Shown in pieces: positions 1 through 4,914 of a stretch of 7,613 nucleotides of DNA. The notes under the pieces were generated by a model, which was given only the letters and a program-made list of their open reading frames with translations, made no database searches and had not been told where the DNA came from. The stretch's first letter is position 1. Every line of letters begins with the position of its first letter. Position numbers and translations under genes: made by a program. Source of the stretch: Microcaldota archaeon (lineage in GTDB: Archaea > Micrarchaeota > Micrarchaeia > Micrarchaeales > Micrarchaeaceae); the NCBI GenBank assembly GCA_021834785.1, contig JAKBRJ010000026.1:1-7613 (forward strand), written 5' to 3'.

Positions 1-62
1 AGCGTACATGAAGCGCGATATGGGATATCAATTGCTTTAACCGATTTGCTCCAACACAAATG

Positions 63-80
63 CTTTTTAGCTTTAATCTT
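63..80 (+). promoter_or_regulatory. Possible TATA element(s) for serS
   Basis: Two T-rich, TATA-like stretches (CTTTTTAG at 63-70 and CTTTAATC near 71-78) lie 25-40 bp before the serS start. This is the distance expected for an archaeal promoter giving a very short leader or a leaderless mRNA. No purine-rich Shine-Dalgarno site precedes the ATG, which agrees with a leaderless message. The match to the archaeal TATA consensus is weak and I cannot choose between the two stretches. Confidence 0.3.
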
Positions 81-103
81 CCAAAAGATACCGTTGATGC
101 TTA

Positions 104-1411
104 ATGTTGACTACCAGATATGTAAGAGAGCATATTGATGATATCAAAAATTCACTTAAAAGGAGGAATAGTGATTATCCCATAGACGAGCTTATCAAGC
201 TTGATGAGGAATGGAGATCCAAGACCACGAAGCTCCAAGAGTTGCAGGCGCAGAGGAATAAGGCCAGCCTTGACATTTCCAAAATAAAGAAGGAGGGAAA
301 GGATATTGAGGGCAGCATAGCGGCGCTTGCCGAACTCAAAAGCAGTATAGACGCAATAGAATCAGCAATGCCAGACTTGGAAGAAAAGATAAACAACCTT
401 CTTTGGAACCTTCCGAATACACTGCACGAATCCGTGCCAAGCGGAAGCAGCGAAGCAGACAATATAGAAATTAAAAAATGGGGCAATATAATAAAGAAGG
501 AGGGGAGGAGCCATGAGGAGATATTGACAGCATTGGGCCTGCTCGACATGGATAGCGCTTCGAAAGTTGCAGGATCGCGATTCTATTTCCTTAAGGGAGA
601 CCTTGCGCTCCTGGAGCAATCGCTCATAAGGTTCGTTATAGACGAGCTGGTCAAGAAGGGTTTTACCCTGATATCCCCGCCATTTATGATAAAGAAGAAA
701 TATTTCAGGGGTGCAGCGCCTCTGGGCGTCTTTGAGGATGCGCTATACCGCACTACCGAGGCGAATGAGACGAAGGCAAAAGAAGGCTACGAAAAGATGG
801 AAGAGGACCTTTTCTTGATAGGAACTGCCGAACACGCGATGGCAGCCATGCATGCAGATTCAACGTTCTCTGGAAGGGACCTTCCCATACGATATGTGGG
901 CATAAGCCCATGCTTCAGAAGAGAGGCAGGCTCGCATGGCAAGGACACCAAGGGCATATTCAGAGTGCACCAGTTCTACAAGGTCGAGCAGTTTATATTT
1001 TCCAGGCAGGAGGATTCATGGAAGTATCTTGAAGAGCTAAGAGAGAACGGCGAGGATATCATAAAAAAACTGGAGATACCATATCATGTTGTAATATTGT
1101 GCACTGGAGACATAGGCGCCCAAGTGGCAAAAACCTACGATGTTGAAGTATATATGCCAGGGCAGAAGGATTACAGGGAATTACAATCGCATTCCAATTG
1201 CACAGATTGGCAGAGTTTAAGGCTGGATATACGATATGATGAAGGAAACGAAAGAAAATATGTCCATACGCTCAACGGCACCGGATTGCCGATAGAAAGA
1301 GCCATAACCGCCATAGTTGAAAACTATTCGAATGATGATGGAAGCATAACTGTGCCAAAGGTGCTGGTGCCTTATATGGGTAAGGATCGCATTGAAAAAC
1401 TGAAGGCATAG
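104..1411 (+). CDS. serS: Seryl-tRNA synthetase (class II, bacterial/eukaryal type)
   Basis: Charges tRNA-Ser (and tRNA-Sec where present) with serine using ATP, in the cytoplasm. The protein is 435 aa, the usual length for ordinary SerRS. Residues 1 to about 110 are the charged antiparallel coiled-coil arm that grips the tRNA-Ser long variable arm. The class II catalytic core follows: motif 1 near 175-196, the TAE serine-site loop at 241-243, motif 2 with FRREAG at 271-276, KVE at 293-295, the YDVEVYMPGQ block at 345-354, and motif 3 around 391-408 with the ATP-contacting Arg399 in NGTGLPIERA. It is therefore the common SerRS form, not the rare methanogen type with a zinc-bound core. The motif 2/3 regions are slightly divergent (TAEHAM and GLPIER where TAEVPL and GLAVGR are common). 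ATG at 104 is the first in-frame start and lets the N-terminal helix begin normally. It is followed after 102 nt by prf1 on the same strand, but prf1 has its own TATA boxes, so a shared operon is not required. Confidence 0.97.
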   Translation: MLTTRYVREHIDDIKNSLKRRNSDYPIDELIKLDEEWRSKTTKLQELQAQRNKASLDISKIKKEGKDIEGSIAALAELKSSIDAIESAMPDLEEKINNLLWNLPNTLHESVPSGSSEADNIEIKKWGNIIKKEGRSHEEILTALGLLDMDSASKVAGSRFYFLKGDLALLEQSLIRFVIDELVKKGFTLISPPFMIKKKYFRGAAPLGVFEDALYRTTEANETKAKEGYEKMEEDLFLIGTAEHAMAAMHADSTFSGRDLPIRYVGISPCFRREAGSHGKDTKGIFRVHQFYKVEQFIFSRQEDSWKYLEELRENGEDIIKKLEIPYHVVILCTGDIGAQVAKTYDVEVYMPGQKDYRELQSHSNCTDWQSLRLDIRYDEGNERKYVHTLNGTGLPIERAITAIVENYSNDDGSITVPKVLVPYMGKDRIEKLKA

Positions 1412-1430
1412 CGGGGCATATGCAAAAGGA

Positions 1431-1472
1431 TTTATAAAGTGTAATCCAATTATTGCACGATAGTTTTATATT
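1431..1472 (+). promoter_or_regulatory. Tandem TATA boxes upstream of prf1
   Basis: Two good archaeal TATA-like boxes lie in the serS-prf1 spacer. TTTATAAAG at 1431-1439 is preceded by a purine-rich AAAAGGA resembling a BRE. TTTTATATT at 1464-1472 is the second. Start sites about 25 bp downstream would be near 1460 (leader about 53 nt) and near 1494 (leader about 20 nt). The T-rich run 1464-1480 could also serve as the serS transcription terminator. No Shine-Dalgarno site is visible before prf1. Assignments rest on consensus and spacing only. Confidence 0.5.
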
Positions 1473-1513
1473 TTTGTATTTCGCGCTTGCATGATGGTAC
1501 AATATTTATTTGA

Positions 1514-2722
1514 ATGATTAAAATGAAAAAGGAGTATGATATTAAAAGGGAGATAAAGAGGCTAGGATCCGTAAGGGGATCTGGAACAGAGCTTATAAGC
1601 ATCTATATGCCACCAGGGTATCCGATAGCCGACGAAATAGGAAAGTTGCGCGACGAGCACGGGCAGGCATCCAACATAAAGTCAAAGACCACAAAGCTTA
1701 ATGTCCAGGGAGCCATAGAGAAGATAATACAGTACATAAAGCTTTACAAGACGCCTCCGAAGAACGGATTGGCCGTATTCTGCGGCAACATATCAAACGA
1801 GCAGTCTAAGCCCAATATTCAGCTCTTTTCAATGGAGCCGCCGCAGCCGATAAAGGCAAACATATACAGGTGCGATTCGACATTCCTTCTAGAGCCCATA
1901 GAATCAATGCTCGAAGCCAAGGATATGTACGGGCTTCTCGTCATGGATGGAAGGGATGCTACCGTAGCGCTGCTCAAGGGCACCCAGGTCCTAGTTGATA
2001 AAAAGATAAAATCGTTCGCACATTCGAAGGTAAATAAAGGAGGGCAGTCAGCCCAAAGGTACTCGCGGGCAATAGAAGAGAGCATTGATGATTACTATAA
2101 AAATGTAGCAAGCGCCATAAACGACCTGTTCGCAAAGTATGCATTCAAACCTAAGGGTTTGGTAGTGGGCGGCCCTGGGCCAGCAAAGGAGAATTTCATA
2201 AAGTCGAAGAACCTCAATTACCAGATAAAGGTACTCGGTATTTTCGACACCGGATATACGGATGAGAATATGGGCGTGAATGAACTTCTCGAAAAGGCCA
2301 AGGAGGTGCTCGTAGAGCAGCAGGCAATACAGGAGAGGAAGACGATGGAGCGCTTCCTCAATGAGCTTGCGCACGGAAACCTTGCACTTTCGGGATACGA
2401 AAAGGTAAAGAAAGCCCTTATGTCGAACAATGTGGTAAAGCTGATAATAAGCGAGGATGCAGAGCTGTACAACGTATCCTACAAATGCAGCTCATGCAAC
2501 ACGGAATTCACCAGGCTGGAACACGGCAACGAAAGGTCGCAGAAGCACGAATGCGGCGGAACCTTATCTATAACCAGTGAGGCCGATGCAATAGAGGAAT
2601 TGATAGAGATGGCTGACAAAAACGGGGTCGACGTCTCTTTCATAGCCTCCGACAGCCAATACGGAAAGGAGCTTCTGTTGGGTTTCGGAGGCGTTGCTGC
2701 GATGCTGAAGTATAAGCCATGA
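1514..2722 (+). CDS. prf1: Peptide chain release factor aRF1
   Basis: Reads all three stop codons in the ribosomal A site and triggers peptidyl-tRNA hydrolysis; the archaeal counterpart of eukaryotic eRF1. The 402-aa length is close to the usual archaeal size. Domain 1 (about 1-130) carries the stop-codon-reading NIKS motif at 54-57 and a VFCGN segment at 88-92 that corresponds to the eRF1 YxCxxxF region. Domain 2 (about 131-260) carries the catalytic GGQ at 176-178. Domain 3 holds a probable minidomain/zinc knuckle (Cys325, Cys328, His345, Cys347) and ends in the conserved GKELLLGFGGVAAMLKY stretch. The second knuckle reads HEC rather than the expected CxxC, so zinc coordination may be altered. 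A second in-frame ATG lies at 1523; 1514 is chosen as the first start. A nine-codon upstream frame at 1491-1517 ends in a TGA that overlaps this ATG (see findings). The gene is convergent with the AbiE-like cassette to its right. Confidence 0.97.
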   Translation: MIKMKKEYDIKREIKRLGSVRGSGTELISIYMPPGYPIADEIGKLRDEHGQASNIKSKTTKLNVQGAIEKIIQYIKLYKTPPKNGLAVFCGNISNEQSKPNIQLFSMEPPQPIKANIYRCDSTFLLEPIESMLEAKDMYGLLVMDGRDATVALLKGTQVLVDKKIKSFAHSKVNKGGQSAQRYSRAIEESIDDYYKNVASAINDLFAKYAFKPKGLVVGGPGPAKENFIKSKNLNYQIKVLGIFDTGYTDENMGVNELLEKAKEVLVEQQAIQERKTMERFLNELAHGNLALSGYEKVKKALMSNNVVKLIISEDAELYNVSYKCSSCNTEFTRLEHGNERSQKHECGGTLSITSEADAIEELIEMADKNGVDVSFIASDSQYGKELLLGFGGVAAMLKYKP

Positions 2723-2768
2723 GGAAAATCCTGGCTTGCACTAATCTTTTGAGAATTCTTTATGCGGC

Positions 2769-2821
2769 ATACATCCTCTTTGCGCCATAGAAACGCGCCA
2801 TTCGGAACAGGATAAATGCGT
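2769..2821. repeat. 53-bp direct repeat, copy A (left end of the AbiE-like cassette)
   Basis: This stretch matches 4202-4254 at 50 of 53 positions; the differences are at 2799 (C/T), 2804 (G/A) and 2817 (T/G). It starts ATACATCCT, contains CTTTGCGCCATAGAAACGCG, and ends AGGATAAATGCGT. It ends 1 bp from the TAG stop of the nucleotidyltransferase gene, in the spacer convergent with prf1. On the - strand its ends can form a 10-pair stem with one mismatch when one flanking base pair is included (CATTTATCCT with AGGATGTATG). It contains AGGATAAA (2809-2816), identical to an operator arm of the cassette. The rest of the 2723-2822 spacer shows only a weak T-rich run (2741-2763) that might end prf1 transcription. 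Confidence 0.9.
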
Positions 2822-2822
2822 A

Positions 2823-3470
2823 CTATCTTTTATTGAAAACCGAATTTATCTCCTTTTTCACACCGGTTTTAAACTTTATGTATTCGGCCTTCGTATTGGA
2901 TATAAATTCCCATAAGCGTTCGCTTTTATCCAGATATTCTAGCATGCCAGTATGGCCTCTCCTTTCGTCTATTTTATATTTATCGATGTAATCTCTGATT
3001 TGATTAATGTCAAGTCCAGCATAAAAGAGCAATGAAACAACATCGATTATGTCCTTGTCCAATTTTATGGTGTCTTCCCTGAAATAACCGCAAAGCTTGA
3101 GCAGCAAGAGCATATTTTTATCTACTACCTTCATGCCGCGCATTATAACGCTGTGCTTAAATATCTCATTTATGGGTATTGTGAGCTCCTTGTCCGAAAT
3201 CCCGTTGATAAAAAGATCAATGCTCACATCATTTATTACGGAGTATTTCACGCTAATCCCGTAATCATGTACGCCATACTTCCTGAAATATTCCAGTTGC
3301 TCCGGGCTTATTGCAATATCTATGTCCTTGCTTCTTTGAATATCCACATATAGGTTGACTGCCCATCCTCCGATAAGCACAAAATCCACCTTGCCCGTTA
3401 TTCTGCTTAGCATGTCGCGGCTTTTATCAGTTTCTAGATAATTGTAATAGGTTCTTGGCATATTCGTCAT
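2823..3470 (-). CDS. AbiEii-like nucleotidyltransferase (probable toxin of a type IV-style TA pair)
   Basis: A 215-aa protein of the DNA polymerase-beta-like nucleotidyltransferase superfamily. Residues 30-52 read FVLIGGWAVNLY followed by RSKDIDIAI: the Gly-Gly pair (34-35) and Asp49/Asp51 form the nucleotide- and metal-binding motif, and Asp85 in SIDLFI is the likely third acidic residue. Lys125 and the KDIID segment (139-143) match the downstream conserved block of AbiEii/AbiGii proteins. Characterised AbiEii and MenT relatives transfer nucleotides and block growth, with MenT3 modifying the tRNA acceptor stem; the target here is unknown. The first ATG (3470) lies inside the upstream gene, giving a 44-nt overlap in another frame. 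Met4 (3461) also overlaps, while Met20 (3413) would remove the overlap but leave only 14 residues before the GG motif. No Shine-Dalgarno site precedes 3470, so translation may be coupled to the upstream gene. An antibiotic-type nucleotidyltransferase is possible, but the wHTH partner favours a TA module. Confidence 0.8.
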   Translation of the reverse strand: MTNMPRTYYNYLETDKSRDMLSRITGKVDFVLIGGWAVNLYVDIQRSKDIDIAISPEQLEYFRKYGVHDYGISVKYSVINDVSIDLFINGISDKELTIPINEIFKHSVIMRGMKVVDKNMLLLLKLCGYFREDTIKLDKDIIDVVSLLFYAGLDINQIRDYIDKYKIDERRGHTGMLEYLDKSERLWEFISNTKAEYIKFKTGVKKEINSVFNKR

Positions 3471-4086
3471 CTATCGTTTTCTTGAGCTTCTTTACAAACT
3501 CGTATGCATTCCATTCGCTGATGTTCCATAAATCCGCATATAACTGCGTCTTTGGAACGGTAGACTTGTTTAAGGAATTTTCCTTTATCATAACATAAAG
3601 CACTTTATCTGGCTTAAGGACCACCAAGTTGGCGTATTTTGACCTTGGCGCGAACAGATTCTTTTCAAACCTTGATTTTATATCAGAAAGCCCTACATCA
3701 GTAGCATACACATATACTTCTCCATAATCTGCAGCGTCATTTCCGAATAGGTTTGCATATCCAGTGTATGAGGTGTATGCCGTTTCCCCGGGCAGGCTTT
3801 GTTCTATCGCTTTTGCAGGCTTGTTGACGTATGTAGAATAGACTATGTCCTTACCGAATTTTCTAGTTGCGGCCCAATAGGCAAGCGCCTTGTCAAAACT
3901 TAGTATTTCAAAATGCCTTCGGTACATCGCCGCAGCGCCTATATCAAGAAGCCTTTTTATCGCTATGCTAACGGTATTGGGGGAGATAGAAAGGTCCCTG
4001 GCAATGCCGTTTTCAGTGAAATGACCCTTAGGGCGTGCAAGCTCGGCTTCCAGCACATGCCTGTATACTGCATTGCCTATTTGCAT
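3427..4086 (-). CDS. Winged-helix AbiEi-like antitoxin/transcriptional repressor
   Basis: A 219-aa protein upstream of, and overlapping, the nucleotidyltransferase gene. Residues about 5-62 form a winged helix-turn-helix: a helix through NGIARDLSIS, a recognition helix SPNTVSIAIKRLLDIG (35-50), then a wing. Residues 63-170 are a mixed region without a motif I recognise. Residues 177-201 (VPKTQLYADLWN, then AYEFVKKL) match the C-terminal signature seen in AbiEi-type antitoxins and related wHTH regulators, usually something like Y-x-DL followed by a helical stretch. In known AbiE systems AbiEi both counters the toxin and represses its own promoter through paired inverted repeats. Here two palindromes sit directly upstream (4122-4147 and 4159-4176). 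ATG 4086 is chosen because it keeps the complete wHTH and has AGGA 7 nt upstream (4094-4097). The gene could instead be a stand-alone regulator; the pairing with a nucleotidyltransferase makes a TA role more likely. Confidence 0.75.
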   Translation of the reverse strand: MQIGNAVYRHVLEAELARPKGHFTENGIARDLSISPNTVSIAIKRLLDIGAAAMYRRHFEILSFDKALAYWAATRKFGKDIVYSTYVNKPAKAIEQSLPGETAYTSYTGYANLFGNDAADYGEVYVYATDVGLSDIKSRFEKNLFAPRSKYANLVVLKPDKVLYVMIKENSLNKSTVPKTQLYADLWNISEWNAYEFVKKLKKTIDDEYAKNLLQLSRN

Positions 4087-4116
4087 TCAGAACATCCTAT
4101 TTTTTGCAAGATAATA

Positions 4117-4157
4117 TTATATATTATCCTAATATATTAGGATAATAAGATATAAAA
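4117..4157 (-). promoter_or_regulatory. TATA boxes of the AbiE-like operon
   Basis: On the - strand, TTTTATAT (4157 to 4150) would start transcription near 4127, giving a leader of about 40 nt that contains the AGGA site. AATATATAA (4125 to 4117) would start near 4095, giving a near-leaderless message. Either way the palindrome at 4122-4147 covers the start site or the TATA box, an arrangement suited to repression. The choice between the two is not settled by the sequence. Confidence 0.5.
4122..4147. promoter_or_regulatory. Operator O1: perfect 26-bp palindrome
   Basis: Every base from 4122 to 4147 pairs with its mirror position about the 4134/4135 centre. The arms contain TTATCCTAATA and TATTAGGATAA, so the TTATCCT and AGGATAA half-sites are separated by 8 bp. 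It overlaps the promoter of the wHTH gene and is the likely binding site of that protein's dimer. As an RNA it could also form a hairpin, but its AT richness and promoter position favour an operator. Confidence 0.65.
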
Positions 4158-4158
4158 G

Positions 4159-4176
4159 TTTATCCTAAAGGATAAA
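4159..4176. promoter_or_regulatory. Operator O2: 18-bp palindrome sharing the O1 half-sites
   Basis: TTTATCCT and AGGATAAA face each other across a 2-bp AA centre. The half-sites are the same as in O1 but the spacing is 2 bp instead of 8. O2 lies just upstream of the proximal TATA candidate. Together O1 and O2 give four half-sites within 53 bp, resembling the paired inverted repeats bound cooperatively by characterised AbiEi proteins. Binding by the neighbouring wHTH protein is inferred. Confidence 0.6.
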
Positions 4177-4201
4177 AAGATTTTAATTAGGTAAATTCAG
4201 A

Positions 4202-4254
4202 ATACATCCTCTTTGCGCCATAGAAACGCGCTATTCAGAACAGGATAAAGGCGT
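4202..4254. repeat. 53-bp direct repeat, copy B (right end of the AbiE-like cassette)
   Basis: Partner of 2769-2821 in the same orientation, with three mismatches. It lies 25 bp beyond operator O2, between the cassette promoter and the 3' end of the 206-aa gene. It keeps AGGATAAA (4242-4249) and ATCCT (4206-4210), but its terminal fold-back stem is weaker than in copy A because of the changed flank and the 4250 substitution. The pair defines a 1433-bp unit holding exactly the two AbiE-like genes and their operators. Confidence 0.9.
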
Positions 4255-4273
4255 GCGAGTTTGCACTATTGAC

Positions 4274-4284
4274 AAGAAAAAGGC
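4274..4284 (-). terminator. T-rich transcription terminator after the surface-protein operon
   Basis: Six bases after the TAA stop of the 206-aa gene the coding strand reads CTTTTTCTT (4282 region down to 4274), an oligo-T tract of the kind that ends transcription in archaea. It would separate the surface operon from the AbiE-like cassette transcribed in the same direction. There is no strong hairpin. Confidence 0.4.
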
Positions 4285-4289
4285 AAATT

Positions 4290-4910
4290 TTATGAAATCT
4301 CGCTCGCTATCCCGCATTCGGCGAGGTATCTCGCATCTCCAGATAGGTAGAATGCATCTGGTTTTATCACAGTGCTATTGCTGATGCTGTAGTTTATGAA
4401 TATGCTTGGTTTAGACGAACTCTGCTTTATGCATGCGGACGCTGATGCGTATGTGTAGTTCTTAGCGGCTTGGCCCAATCCTGATAAGTATACACACCCG
4501 GTCTGGTTCAATGCAAAGAAGCTTATGGTGCCCGGGTTCCTATGATGCGTTGCATTGAACTCTATAGTTTGTATTATCGCAGTCGCACATCCCGATGTGC
4601 TGCTTATTGCAGTGCCATTGTTTCCGACTATGTATATGTTTACAGCATTAGCAGTATTGAAATTTTTCTGGAATGTCGCGAATGGCGTCTGGGCGCTGGA
4701 ATTGCTTACGCCGTAGACTATCGCACCTGAGAAAGCCAGCACTATTATGATTATGCCGAATGCTGCGATATATTTGATGTTTGACTTTTCAGGTTCTGTT
4801 GCATTTTGGACTTTTGCATTTGCGGGTTTATGCTTTTGATTTGCAGCCTTTGCGGGTTTTGGCGCCCGCTGAGCGCCATTGCTTCTTTTCATCCCTTTTG
4901 ATGCAGCCAT
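4290..4910 (-). CDS. Single-pass membrane protein with an extracytoplasmic Cys4 domain (family unknown)
   Basis: I do not recognise a named family. The 206 residues fall into three parts: a Lys/Ala/Pro-rich basic N-terminus (1-45) expected in the cytoplasm, one transmembrane helix (about 46-67, IKYIAAFGIIIIVLAFSGAI), and an external domain (about 70-206) with several N-glycosylation sequons (N99, N119, N135, N151, N173, N178). Cysteines at 108, 139, 160 and 199 could form two disulfides. The external domain resembles the last 120 residues of the upstream 700-aa protein: SGCATAI against VGCASAL, and a tail with P, then SNS, then G-x-A and a final Cys in both. The predicted order (strand NIYIVGN, helix from Cys108, strand TISFFAL, helix, Pro168 before strand SIFINYS, strand, C-terminal helix) fits a thioredoxin-like fold, but there is no CXXC. 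Start 4910 is the first ATG; AGGAG at 4924-4928 is 13 nt upstream, a little far. It lies 4 nt after the 700-aa gene, so co-transcription and shared function are likely. Confidence 0.75.
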   Translation of the reverse strand: MAASKGMKRSNGAQRAPKPAKAANQKHKPANAKVQNATEPEKSNIKYIAAFGIIIIVLAFSGAIVYGVSNSSAQTPFATFQKNFNTANAVNIYIVGNNGTAISSTSGCATAIIQTIEFNATHHRNPGTISFFALNQTGCVYLSGLGQAAKNYTYASASACIKQSSSKPSIFINYSISNSTVIKPDAFYLSGDARYLAECGIASEIS

Positions 4911-4914
4911 AGGA

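Noticed and set aside
1..138. Open + strand frame from the left edge to a TGA at 136-138, and a - strand ATG at 7-9
   Set aside because: The + frame overlaps the clear serS start in another frame and its product resembles nothing. The - strand ATG could start a divergent gene, but only three codons are visible, too little to annotate.
2763..2822. In-frame extension of the nucleotidyltransferase past its TAG into repeat A (about 19 more codons)
   Set aside because: Frame continuation has a one-in-three chance, the corresponding frame in copy B is broken by TGA, and nothing suggests TAG is read through here.
2769..4254. The 53-bp repeats as a CRISPR array or as tRNA-derived attachment sites
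   Set aside because: Only two copies, 1.4 kb apart, with genes between them and no spacers or cas genes. Neither copy folds as a tRNA end or contains a recognisable T-arm, and no integrase is present in the window.
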